Assembly: GCA_030549495.1 (NCBI GenBank)
Contig: JAUIRK010000077.1
Span: 336,001-400,000 of the forward strand
DNA: 64,000 nt
Reading direction: 5' to 3'
From: Nectonema munidae
Lineage: Eukaryota > Nematomorpha > Nectonematoida > Nectonematidae
Made by a program: the position numbers and the translations under genes. How positions within the stretch are numbered: position 1 is the first letter of the stretch; the number at the start of each line of letters is the position of its first letter. Below the pieces are notes generated by a model, which made no database searches, was not told the DNA's origin, and was given only the letters and a program-made list of their open reading frames with translations. This document shows positions 35,546 to 47,784 of the stretch, piece by piece.

Positions 35546-36459
35546 ACAATTTTGATCTTTTAGTCATGTTTAATTTTTACTTTAAAATATTTTGTATTAT
35601 TTTCCTATAGATATCAGAACTATAGTCTGGTTTTATTGAAAGAATCTTGAAAAATCACCTGCAACTCTAGGAAAGAAGGCAGACAAGAAAATGAGTAGCA
35701 TGTGGGAAGAGAATGTAGAATTGTGGACGAGCTTCTTTAAAATATATGTTCTTTAATAATTTGAAATTTTTGTCATCATTCCAAGGATTTCGTTTGAACT
35801 AAAAGTATCGATCCATTTTCGTTTACTTTCTGTCTGGAATTCTTGCTAGCAATAGGAAAGGTGACTTGGAAATGATTTTACACAAAAGTAAATTTTCAAT
35901 GAAAGGAATAGGAAAACTGCTTTTAGAATGCCGTTCCAAAAGAGTTACTTCTAGGTGCATCGTCGTTTGTTTGCATTTCTCATCAAATAAATGTGTCGAG
36001 GCGTGAATGCAGTTTAGAAAGTGATGCTGGAGAAATAGGTGTAAGTGAGAAGTGAATAATCCAGCCTCTCCTCTATATTAGGCAATGTAACGTGTTTTTC
36101 AGCAAGTTGACATATTGATTTAAGACTTTCTGGACTGATCCTGCATTTATGCAGATTTTAGCGAACTTTACCTTTTTTACCTATGCGAATAATTTTTAAA
36201 TAATCCTCATATTTTTAACAATTATTATCCCCCTCATGGTGATGAAAGAATTTAATTTGAAAAAGTAAAATCTATCCATTCATTTTTTCATTTGATAAAT
36301 CTGTATGACGAGGGGCTAGAGGGCTTCGGCTTTTCGACCCCCTCTTTTTCCTAAAATACCCTATCAGTGACAGGGGCTATTTTAGCCCCCCCCCCTCAAC
36401 TAAAATTTCTCTTGTACCAAATTGGCTACATCTTTTGCTACCATACCTCGTGACTTTTC

Positions 36460-37330
36460 CTAAAATTGATAGCTGCATCTTTTGAAACCATTTTCATGGC
36501 AGTTGAATGAACTTTTCATGCCTAAATCTGTCAATCAAAATCAAAAGTTAAACTTTTTTAGCAAAATTCTGACAGTATCTCTAGTTAAGCTTATAACTTT
36601 GGTTCGATATTATATACTCGTTTGAAAATTTATAAATATATACAGTTTTGAACACATAACACTTTATAGTTTAAATTTTTTCTAAATCATAGTTACTTTT
36701 TGTGAAATGTCAATCAAAATTTTGATTGATGAGAAATATATCTAATAAAATATACCTTCAAATTTTACATGAAATATATTTTTTATATCAAATCGGGCAT
36801 ACTGATTTCATTTTTGTACTTATTTTTGGAATTTAAAAATTGAAAATTCCTATAAGTGTGTAACAAACTTGCGGTTTACTTCTAAAATCTGTCTCTGAAA
36901 ACATTCATTCAAATTTTACATGGAATATACACATTATTACAACAAATCAACAATCGCAATTTCATTTATAAATTCTTTTTGCATTTATAATTTGAAAATG
37001 CTAATAAATGTAAAACAAATTTGCGATTTATTTTTAAAATCGGTCTCCGAGAACATTAATTAAAATTTTACATGAAATATACACGCTTTTATAAAAAAAA
37101 AAATCAATAATGCCTATTTATGTTTTTGCATTTGGATTTCAAAATACTTATAAGTGTAAAACAAAGTTGCGGTTTATTTCTAAAATCTGTCTTCGAGAAC
37201 ACTCGTTCAAATTTTACATGATATACATACATTTTTATAACAAATCAACAATGCAATTCCAATTAAGGAATCTTTTTGGATTTAGAATTTGAAAATACCA
37301 GTAAGCGCGTGAATCAAATTTGCAAATCAT
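36460..37330 (+). repeat. A-type repeats with their leader, palindrome spacer
   Basis: The leader 36460-36720 (TAGCTGCATCTTTTG, TTTTGAACACATAACACTTT) corresponds to 17810-18070, and about four A monomers follow (ATTCAAATTTTACATG at spacings near 145-150 bp). It lies in the same orientation as the right-arm array and has no mirror partner, so it is a third copy. Confidence 0.75.
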
Positions 37331-39600
37331 GTGTTTTACACATATATACGCATTTTCAAGTAGCTGAATCCAACAGTGATGTTATTTTTTATAAAAATTA
37401 ATCATACCTGTCAAAAAATGATTGACATATGACGCTTCAACTAAAATAAAGGACTTCGTAATTAAATAGTTATACGTAGCTATATATGTACTTTATTTTG
37501 TCACAGAAAAAATAGAATTATAAGTAGGAAAAACAAAATTGCAAAAAAAGAAAATATTACTGAAAATGATATAGAACTAAAAACGGGATTTTATACCGAA
37601 TTCAATGAGGTGATTTTTTTAATGAAATTAATTAAATACAAAACAAAGACTCTGTAGAGGCATATTTTGATGCGCATCATTTTATTTGAAGGAGAAAGAC
37701 AGTTCGTTTATACCATTCACTCTACAATATCTCTAAACAAGCTGAATCAGTCAATTTAAATAAGTTTCGTGTTTGACCATTTTGAGAAAGTTTTATACGT
37801 ATAATCAACAATATACAAATGAACGAAGATGATAAAGTTGAAACATAATTTAATTATAATAAAAATTTGATCGTTTTTTATATCTATTCATTTGGTTGTC
37901 GTATCGTTTCTCTAAAATGAAAAATATTTTCATCTCAACATGAGTTTTCTGCATATAATTTGCTATTTTATTTAATAATTGCTGGCAGTATTTAAAAAAA
38001 AATGAATGATCTCCTTTATTAAAAACTGTTAAGGATAATAAAATAGTTTAAAAAAAAGAGAAAAATTTTTATCCAAAATTTGTCTTTTTGATAATCAAAA
38101 AAACATTTCCATTCAAAAACATTTAAAAGAAATTTACATTTCTTGGGTTTTTCTCTTTATTAAAAGCAAAAATAGTACCTGCATACTCTTGCCGTATCTA
38201 ATAGATAAAAAGAGGCAACTATGCATTTTTTTGTTTTTCTATTTGTGGAATAATTTCTTATACTCTGATCGACTATATCCGTTCCACCCTTGGAAAAATC
38301 GTACTGTTTAAAAATTGCAAGTTTACTTTTTTCATCGTCTACTGTAATTCCTAAAATGGAGGGGTGGGGGGAAGGGGGTCTGGAAGTCAAAACTAATACA
38401 TTTTTCTTTCCTTTTGATTTAGAAAATACTACATAACTATAGATTGATAAAAATTGACTATCTATATCCCAGTAAAATTTATAAGAAAATTCATCTCTAT
38501 TATCTAAACTTTTTATACTTTGCGGAATACCATTTCTTCTTGTGTCTATTGTACCGACTATAGTTAATCCTTTTTATAAAGCCAATCAGCTATCTCAATA
38601 GAGGTATACAAACGGCAAATGGTTAAATTTCGACCTCTCAAAGATAAATATGCAGTGATGATGCCTCTTATAAGTGTATAAGTTCTATTTAATTTTTCTC
38701 AATATATACATCGTTACCTTGGCAAAACTTTGATGGCATTTTCTTAAGAAGAGGGAGCCTTCTTTATATATACAAATGTAAGAAAGTTTGAGAAGTTATA
38801 ACTTCATTCCTCCGAAATAGAAACCTATTAAATTTTGCGTATCTGTATGCACATATAAATGGAATATTTAAAGGTTGAAAAATTCGGAAAAATTATACAT
38901 AATATTTAAAAAACATGATGTAATCATGCAAACTCCATTTGAAATATAATTCACAGCCTAATTTTCATTCTATAGTCTAAAAATGAAAAAAAAAATTTTG
39001 AACATAAATATATGAATCAATTTTATAGTATAATGATGAGTATCAAAATTAATATTCGTACCTCATTGAAAATTTTGATATTGAAAAAATTTGTTTATTA
39101 TAGATTCCAAATAAAATCTAAACTTCAAAGAGAAATAAATTCATTTGTGAAACTAAAAATTTGAACATACTCTATGAAGAATAGCATGAAAACAAATCGT
39201 TCAAAAATCAGTACAATATTTTCTGACGGCAAACATACCACGATTTTAAAAAAGTCACAAATTAATCAAAAATGTTAAAAAAAACTTTTTATAACTACTT
39301 AAATAAAGAGTTCATTTTTTCAGTTGCCATTTAAACTAAAAGTTTCTTCTTTTAGTTGAGCTGTCATATATCAATCAATTTTTTGACAGGTTTGGTTGCT
39401 TTTTAAAAAAAATAAACGTGACCATCGTGTTCAGCACATTTGAAAATGGGTATATATGCGCAAAAAAACTTTGTATAACCATTTAAACTAAAAGTTTCTT
39501 TTTTTAGTTGAGCTGTCAAATATCAATCAATTTTTGACAAGTTTGATTGATTTTTATAAAAAATAAATGTCACGATCAGATTCGCAATCAATCATTAAAA
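37330..39600. mobile_element. piggyBac-like element with B repeats as inverted flanks
   Basis: Left flank 37330-37440 carries a B monomer on the minus strand (TACACATATATACGCATTTT ... CCTGTCAAAAAATGATTG). Right flank 39345-39600 carries B monomers on the plus strand (TTTTTTGACAGGTTTGGTTG). TTCAACTAAAATAAAGG on the left answers TTTTAGTTGAGCTGTC on the right. Between them is a piggyBac transposase fragment. The arrangement suggests that B repeats are subterminal sequence of this transposon family, but exact ends were not fixed. Confidence 0.45.
38160..38720 (-). pseudogene. piggyBac transposase, C-terminal half, decayed
   Basis: Minus strand: SLRGRNLTICRLYTSIEIAD, then LTIVGTIDTRRNGIPQSIK, then FSYKFYWDIDSQFLSIYSYV (in shifting frames), then from 38390 in one frame KSKLAIFKQYDFSKGGTDIV, DQSIRNYSTNRKTKK and FYLLDTARV. 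YDFSKGGTDIVDQ matches the conserved YN-x-x-KGGVD-x-x-DQ block carrying a catalytic Asp, and RNYSTNRKTKK the region after it. The N-terminal half is absent and several shifts are needed, so it is inactive. Distinct from the piggyBac at 7-10.7 kb. Confidence 0.75.
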
Positions 39601-41175
39601 TTTTTTTTTAATTATATTTAAATATTAGACTTTTTTCTATTTTGTTTTTAATTTTTGATAAGAATTACTGAATTTCAGTTTTTCAGCGTCTGCTCCCTAA
39701 TCTCTCTTCATCTTTTTGACTCCCAAAGAGAAACGCTGTTCTAAATGGTGTCTTCTTTTGATTTTACTGTTTTCTTCAACTCCAACGCATTTTCTTTACC
39801 ATATGATACAATATCGCATAATAAACTTTACATACAAAAATCTTCAAGGTTTTAATTTCATCATATATACTTAATTTCATCATATGATCAAAAATGCATC
39901 CTATGTACGTAAATTGTAAGCACAGACACAAATTTTATATATTTACTTATGCTTACATAATATATTTAGGAAGAAAGGTTTGAAAGGCTGAACCTTTAGC
40001 AACTGCGATGCTTATAAAAAAAGTGTAGTAATACAATCTACTAAGAAGTCTAACCTGATAAATCTCTTGACACGTGTTCTTAAATTTAGTATCTTCATAA
40101 TTAGTTTCAAAAAACTGTGAAATTTCAATCAACTTTACATTTGCTTCAAATTTTTTTTATCCATTATTTGACTTGGTTAAAGCACTACTTAATCTATTTA
40201 TTGAAAACGTTGAGTAATGTTTATATTTCAAAATACTTTGATTTTGTTACCTTCAAATTTTTTAACATAAATGAACAAAAATGGCCAATACTTTATTTTT
40301 AATTCTTTTATCTTCTTATTTTTATGCTTAATAGGGAACAGTAGATCGGGCAATAAATGCCACCAGATTTACAAACTTATTCAAAAACCCTCGAATGACG
40401 TTTATGCAAAATAATAATAATCGCTTGGCCTTCTCAATAGCGATTGCTTGCCAGATATCATTATTAAAAAGAGATTTTATCTTTCTACATATTTTCATGA
40501 ATAAATGGATTCAATCGGGAAGATTTTAAGCATACTTTTTCAATTAATCTTCCTTTTTGAACATCCTCCCCTTTTTACATCTCTTTAACAGACGTTTTTG
40601 AAAACAAAATGTGGTGTTAATTTTTGGGACGAAAACATTGAGGAGTTTACATTTCAGTAAAAAACTGTAAGATGATCAAGGCTGATATAATAATTAACGA
40701 AAAGTTAAAAAACATATTAAATAAAACAACCAAATAAAAAGATAAATTACAATAAAAACTGAATAATAATTATTAATAAAAATAAATTAATAATAGTATA
40801 ATAAATTATAATAGTAATTAATATAAATCAAAAATTAGTTCAAAAAACTTAGATTGAAAAAAAGCCAAAAAAATTTAAAGAAAATATTTGGCATTAAGTA
40901 ATCAGTGAAAGATAATTGGCTGTCAGGTGAAATATTTTCACTGAGCTAAACCCGAAATGTTAATTTAATAAAAAAAATGAAAACATTAGTTAGCAAAAAA
41001 AAACATGGAGATAAATTTTAATTTTTAAGTTTATATATTTGACATTATGTGACATTTTTGATTAATTTGACAGTTTTGAGCCATCTTCATATTAAATATT
41101 TGACACCATCAGGTTCGTAATTAATTATTTAGTTACTTCAATTAATTAGAGAATTTTGTAAAAACACTTAATATT
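39601..41175. other. no gene; very AT-rich
   Basis: Long A/T runs and AATTAATAATA-like simple sequence (40740-40870). No coding or element ends recognised. A single diverged TTTGACA segment near 41040-41110 may be a B remnant. Confidence 0.45.
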
Positions 41176-42009
41176 TTAGGAAAAAGAGGGGGTCGTAAAG
41201 CTGAAGCTCTTTCGCCCCCTCGTCATATTTATCAAATGAAAAAATGAATTTACTTTTTCAAATTAAATTTTGTGATCACCATGAGGGAGGATAATCGTTA
41301 AAAATATGAGGATTATTTAAAAATTATTCGCATATTGGTAAAGGTAAATGTCGCATAAATCTGCATAAATTCAGGATCAGTCCACAAAGTCTTAAATCCG
41401 CACAGGGACGGTTCAAACATGTCAACCTGCTGAAAAACACGTTACATTGCTAAATAGACGAGAGGCTGGATTATTCACTTCTCACTTACACCTATTTCTC
41501 CAGCATCGCTTTCTAAACTGCATTCACGCCTCGACACATTTATTTGATGAGAAATGCAAACAAACGACGATGCGCATAGAAGTAACTCTTTTGGAACAGC
41601 ACTCTAAAAGCAGTTTTCCTATTCCTTTCATAGAAAATTTGCTTTTGTGTGAAATCATTTCCAAGTCACCTTTCCTATTGCTAGCAAGAATTCCAGACAG
41701 AAAGTAAACGAAAATGGATCGATACTTTTAGTTCAAACGAAATCCTTGGAATGATGACAAAAATTTCAAATTATTAAAGAACATATATTTTAAAGAAGCT
41801 CGTCCACAATTCTACATTCTCTTCCCACATGCTACTCATTTTCTTGTCTGCCTTCTTTCCTAGAGTTGCAGGTGATTTTTCAAGATTCTTTCAATAAAAC
41901 CAGACTATAGTTCTGGGATCTTTAGGAAAATAATACAAAATATTTTAAAGTAAAAATTAAACATGGCTAAAAGATCAAAATTGTTTATATTCCAAATCAA
42001 CAATGCAAC

Positions 42010-42600
42010 TTTCATTTCTGTACTCAGTTTTCGTTTTAATGTTTGAAAATATGTGCAAGTGTCAATCAAATATGTGGTTTAACGTCTGAAAACTGTGTTC
42101 AAAAATATTATCTCTAAGTTTACATGAAATATATGTTTTTATACAAAATTAACCATGCTAGTTTCATAGGATTAGAAAATACCTATAAGTCTTAATCAAA
42201 TTTGCGTTTTACTTCTAAAATGTGTCTCCAAAAATATTGATTCAAATTTTACATGGTTTTTATATAAAATTAAATACACTGGTTTTATTTCTGAACTCAA
42301 ATTTTTGCATTTAGATGTTTTAAAATGTGTGAAATTGTCAATCAAATGTGCGGTTTACGTCTAATATCTACAGAAATATATTTGAAATTTAAATAAAATA
42401 CCTGTTTTTATACCAAATTGAAAAAGTTGATTTAATTTTTGGACTCAGTTTTCGCATTTAGGGTTTCAAAATATTTGAAAGTTTAAATCTGTTTCAGGGT
42501 TTACGTCTAAAAACTGTCTCCAAAAATATTTTTAAAATTTCATATAAAAGATCTTTTTTATACTAAATCGACTATGCTTATTTTATTTCTGTAGTCCATT
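42010..42600 (+). repeat. A-type tandem repeats, right arm
   Basis: About four monomers (ATGAAATATATGTTTTTATA near 42125, then 42250, 42391, 42543). Mirror of 34900-35545. Confidence 0.8.
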
Positions 42601-43734
42601 TTGGCTAATATGGTTAAAAAATATCTTGAAGTGTCAATTAAATTAATAATGTATGTCTGAAAACCAGTTCTATAAATTTTTTTCAAAAAATTGTTATATA
42701 TTGGTTATATGGTAAAAATAATATTTTTTATATATTTTATCTTATAATCCTTTCTTCAATCATATTGAGTATGGAATATTTACTGAAAAAAACCTATTAT
42801 AAATGATTTTGAAGATTAGTATAAGCGTAGGAAGCAACCTGAAAAATAATTGAAAAGAGAATGTATGATCAAAGGAAATAAATATAAAAAGAAGTATCTA
42901 TCTTGACTATATGGAAGATCTACCATTTTCCAATAAATTAGAATTAGTGTGATTATCTAATATTGGGTGCTTGAAAAAGGTTACATTTTTGGAAATGAAA
43001 AATCTTTAAATTTATAGCTTATCAGCTAAGATTACAAATCAATTCACTAAAATGAGTATGAAATCTAAAAATTTTGACAGGTCAGAGTTATCAAAACTGT
43101 CTCAAATGCCAATATGTTGAGATTTATTAACTTATCAATTAATTTTAAATTTTAATTGAATTTGTCCATCTTTTTTCTTTTTTTGTGAAAGAGAAAATCT
43201 TTTAGATGAAGAAGATAGATACATTTTTGTAATTGAACAATGAACATCACGAATGATTTAATCAGAATAAAAAACATTTGCGCTGCGATTGGCTGACAAA
43301 TATTGATGCTGAATATCACTTCATGTCACATGATAATAAAATACAGGATAGTGATAAAAAAAGCCTAAGATCGTCAAGAAGATTCTTCAATCAGAATGCC
43401 TTGAGAGCCGATATAATCTGTTCAAAACAAATCCTTAAGAAAGTTTTTTCGAACACAAATTGCAGAATATATATTTCTGCTGAAAGAAGAGGTACCAAGA
43501 ATGGAATTAGAATAAAGAGCACTATTACATTGCATAAAGTATAGTTGGAATGACGTAAAGGCTACCAGTTGTCAACAAATTTGTAGCCAAAGCGATGCAG
43601 GTCCGATTGAGATACCTAATTTACTGACAAATCTAATATTTTGAGTGAAATAAACACGAAAAGTTGGTTTATTAAATAAATTAAGAAAATAATTAGCAGA
43701 GAAATACTTCAAGTATAATTAAATTCGAAGTTTA

Positions 43735-44375
43735 TATATTTGACATTAATTAACAGGTTTTAATCAATTTTTTGACACGCTTAATTGATTTTAATAATAA
43801 ATGAGCATCACCATTCAATTGGAAATACTTGAGAATGGTATATATGTGTAAAAACTTTTTATAAGTATTTCAATAAAAATTTACTTTAAATGAGATCTCA
43901 TACATAAATCAATTTTTGACAGATTTGATTGAATGTTATAAAAAAAATAAACATCACTACTAAATTTTACATACCTGAAAATGGGTGTTATGTATAAAAA
44001 ATTACAGGAATAAAAATTTTAATTTTGACATGGGCTGTCATATTTAAATAATTTTTTGACAGATTTGACTCATTTTCATAAAAAATGAATATCACCACTG
44101 AATTCAGCATACTTGAATATGGATATAAAAAACTTTCTATAATTAATTAAATAAAAAGTTCTTTTTTGAGATGAGCTGTCATATATAAATCATTTTTTGA
44201 CAGATTGGATTGATTTTGATTAAAAAATGGAAAACATCACTCAATTCAGCATACTTGAAAATTAGTATATTATGTGTAAAAAACTTTATATTAAAATATT
44301 TAAATAAAACGTTCCTCTTTGAGATGAGCTGTCATATACAAATCAATTTTTGACAGTTTTGATTGATTGTGATAT
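43735..44375 (+). repeat. B-type tandem repeats, right arm
   Basis: Four to five monomers; TTTTTGACAG occurs at about 43913, 44051, 44193 and 44347, spacings of about 137-154 bp. Mirror of 33770-34260. Confidence 0.85.
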
Positions 44376-44547
44376 AAAAATGGAAGATTCCATTTTTCAC
44401 ATAAATCTAAATTAATTTGAACTTTTATAACGCCTCTACTTCCGTTATGTTTAAGTTTAAGAGCATTGTAATTAGCGAAACTTTTGCATTACGTCCTCAA
44501 TTTTTGATATTCCATCTAGAATGCTTTTTATCGTTTTTTTAATTTAG

Positions 44548-44789
44548 GAATTGACCTCTACTTCCTGGCCTACAAAAGTGAAGAATTGAGTAGTTTCTTG
44601 AGTTATTTCCAAATAGAATACTTGTCAAGCGAAGTTGCTCGAGAAGAGTTTTATATCTCAGTTGGGTTATTTACGAATATTTTGAGTGTTGTCATAGGAA
44701 CGCCAAAAGTGAACCTCATAAACGAAGCAAGAATAGGCCAAACTTCATATGAAGGAAATTTCTTTAACCAAATGTGTACAATTGTAAAG
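44548..44789 (+). CDS. palindrome gene, right copy, exon 1 of the recognised set
   Basis: Acceptor AATTTAG, donor G|GTAACTT, 242 nt, entering in phase 1 and leaving in phase 0, as in the left copy. Reads IDLYFLAYKSEELSSFLSYF, then REEFYISVGLFTNILSVVIG and ARIGQTSYEGNFFNQMCTIV. The intron that follows differs from its left-arm counterpart at about one position in 260, against six codon differences in the exon. No upstream exon recognised; the nearest upstream sequence is the B array. Confidence 0.6.
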
Positions 44790-46450
44790 GTAACTTGTTT
44801 TCACTACGACTTTTGGCTAAATAAGAAATGAGAGCCTTCAAACTTCAGGGTGTGTCAACAAGCACATGAAACTTATTCACACAAAATACACTTTACTCAT
44901 TGGCCAATATACTAATTATTCAATCAATTAATTAATTTGCTTATTGATTAATTAATCAATTTAAAATTCATTTAAGTATCTTCTTTAGAAGGATTCTCAT
45001 TGTTCTTCTTACGTGTGAAGCTAAAATAGCAGATTGTAATTAGCTATAAAAGATAGTCTTTTACAGACTTTAAAAAGGTAGAAAAAAGAGTTTCTACATG
45101 ATTCAAAGAATGCCACATTTGAAAAGCTTAAAAGAGATAAAATTCTTCTTAATTTGGATTTCTTCATAAATTTTGAGTGATGAAAGAAAGAAAATATTTC
45201 AAAAAACTTTTGACATTTTTGAAAATCAAAAATAAATCATTTTTTTAAGTGAAATTAACTTATGTGTAAATCTACCTAAAAAGTAAGGGGCTAAGGCCTC
45301 CCCTATTTCCCTTTGCCACGCATATCTTACTAAACAATAACTAATATATAACATTTCAACTTCAAGTGAAATGTTTTTATCTTTAGCTTCGTTCACTTTG
45401 AAAATTTTAATTTATAATTATTTCAATTTGAAATATTCTTATTTTTTAATCTTTTTGAAATTGCTTCATTGTTTTTGGAAAGTTGTGATAAATATTAGAT
45501 CTGTTACAAATTAGAGTCTTAGAATAAAAATATTTAAAATTCATTTCAATTAACTCATTTTAGCTTCAAACCAAAAATTCAAAATATGCGAATTGAGAGT
45601 TTTTTTAAAAGCACATTTGTTTCTCATTCATAAAATTATTGATTTAAAAAATTAGAAATCATATTCATTTGATGCAACTGTATATTTCTCTTAGTTTCAC
45701 CAAACCATCCAATACAATCTGATTGTGTGATTTTATATATTCCAGTTATGACCATTATCCGAATTTTCTAAGAGTAGTCTTCAGACTGATAATAAATAAT
45801 TAACAAATGAGAAAATTATTTTTGTTTTAAAATTTTAAAATTTGAAATATTTGTTATTTTTATTCTATTAACATAAAATTAGTATTAAAATAATTTATTG
45901 AAAAGCAAAGTAAGTTACAATAGAATTAAAAAATAAGCAAAACAGCATACATATAATGGGTAACTTAAAACTTCGATAATTTTAACTTCTTCCACTTCTT
46001 ATTTGTAACAGGTGTGTAATACAATGTTTATCCTTCTCTCCATAAAAATGGATCGTTTTGAAAAAGAATAAAAATACAAAATTATTGAAATTTTGATTTA
46101 AATATAAAATTATCCAAGTTCAACTTAAAGATAACAAAATTTCATTTAAAACTTAAAAATATTTCCCTTGAATTTGAAAACATTTCATTTAAATTTAAAA
46201 ACACTTACCTTGAACTTGAAATGGTATAAATAAAAGTGGATGATAGAGTATGCGCATTAGAACATTTCTTTACATTTTAAACATGAATTTTCGAAAAACG
46301 CGCTTTTTTGGATTTTTCTTACTGATTTCGGTTATTCGGTAATGTTACGAACCGTGCTAGTTTTAAATTTAAAGAATCAATCCTATTTTTCCATCTGATG
46401 TATTCTTCCAGTATAAGATGTAATCGCTTCATGTGTACACTATTCTTTTA

Positions 46451-46622
46451 GGTCACTTTCTCTGCCGAAAAGTGCGAAATTAATGCAAATTGTAACGGAG
46501 GAAAACTGAATCAGAAAATCACGTTTAAAGAAGGAAAAGAAAAACTAGAACTGGAATGGCAAGAAAATAACAGTATATTTGCCAAACGTCATTCAGTTAC
46601 CGTACAGCTAGAGCCTCTGACT
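46451..46622 (+). CDS. palindrome gene, right copy, exon 2 with GC donor
   Basis: Acceptor TTTTAG; reads VTFSAEKCEINANCNGGKLN, then FKEGKEKLELEWQENNSIFA and HSVTVQLEPLT, 172 nt. The donor position reads G|GCATTA where the left copy has G|GTATTA. GC donors can work but are weak. Without splicing the frame ends after INFRFN at a TAG. Replacements cluster: Y/F, K/N, E/G, E/K, K/E, K/E, G/N, H/S, F/V, L/V, T/Q, P/T versus four silent changes. Confidence 0.55.
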
Positions 46623-46981
46623 GGCATTAATTTTAGATTTAACTAGGACTATGTGTGTGTGTTAAGTAACTGATAAGGCTATCTTTGAAACTTTAAGTTA
46701 TTGGGTTCAAAAACGGCATCTGGTCTCCTTTGTTCATGGTTCTATGGTTAAATAGTCCACTGAGAAGTGCCGTCCCTACCCCGTTACCCCTGGTTAACTC
46801 TGAGAAAATGTCTCACTTTATGCATCGGTGAAGTTAACAAATCCCTTGCGGTGAATATAAGTTGATAATCTTCATTTAAAATGACATCACTGTTTCTTTT
46901 TGTAATACACTTTTACTAATTTTACTAATTTTTTTTTACTAATTACACTAGAAAAGTGTTAATGTGGATAGTAGATAAATG

Positions 46982-47127
46982 TAAAGGTCGTGGGATGCTT
47001 TCATCGAGAAGGCACCATTGCACCGCTTGTATCGAACAGTGAAGAAAGTAAGCTTAATGCGGGATCGAACCCAAGACCTTGAGTTATCGAAACCCAGTAT
47101 CTAACCAACCTTTCGCACGCCTCATAG
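46982..47127 (-). repeat. tRNA-derived SINE, right-arm copy
   Basis: Mirror of the left-arm SINE at 31055-31200, with the same A and B boxes (GGGATCGAACCC on the plus strand; one base altered). Same intron, so inserted before the arms duplicated. Confidence 0.7.
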
Positions 47128-47784
47128 TTAGTTTGATATGCTGGAACTAGATGTTCAATTTCTTCCAATTAAGCCACGATTTTAATTTCTTCGAGTTTTA
47201 AATTCTAATTATGTCTAAGCTTCAAATCTTGAAGCTGTGTAAATTGGATTAAAATTATTAAAATGTTTTTTTCAAGGTATTATTAAATCAGAATCTGATT
47301 CTTTTTGTATTTAGTTTTTAAAGTGAAATAATTTGATACCTTTTTTTAAATATACTAAATTATTAACATAATAAATTTAGATAAATTTGAATATGTTTCC
47401 AACATTTAATGTCTGATTAGTAAAAAATATAAATTACTATCATTATTCTGAACTTTATATTGCAAGATCGTAAATTGTACTAAGTTAATTGATCCATGCA
47501 ATAGCAGAGAGAGAAGAAAACCAGAAAAAGTGCTTCTTTGAATTGTAGGAATTTATGATAAAATATAAATAAACGAGAAAATATTTCAAATGATAAAACT
47601 TTTGAATTTAACTTAATTAACGCATTTTGAATTATTTCTGATGTAGAGGAACACAGACCAACTCGAATTTGCAATGGAACTTTTCTATTTTCCCATATGT
47701 AAAGAAATTCAATAAACTTACACGCACTTTCTTGAAATTTTGATTTATAAACAGGTATGTAATTATTATTTAAACATTTTTTAG

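Larger units (their letters stand above)
27960..36348. repeat. main left arm of the large palindrome
   Basis: Matches 41176-52945 inversely with long stretches at about 96-99% identity by eye. It contains the minus-strand copy of the four-exon gene, B and A repeat arrays, a SINE and a LINE ORF1 remnant. Relative to the other arm it lacks about 2.65 kb at 29512, and its inner end lies at TTTTTCCTAAAATA (36348) beside a GC-rich inverted motif. Confidence 0.9.
36349..41175. other. palindrome spacer
   Basis: Unique centre between the main arms. It holds a plus-strand A array (36460-37330), a piggyBac transposase fragment flanked by inverted B repeats (37330-39600) and about 1.6 kb of very AT-rich DNA without genes (39600-41175). 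Confidence 0.75.

Noticed and set aside
30503-47674. Twin 64-codon frames at 30503-30697 and 47480-47674, identical in both arms
   Set aside because: They lie in intron 2-3 sequence on the strand opposite the gene; identity follows from the duplication, and the AT-rich composition explains the open frames.
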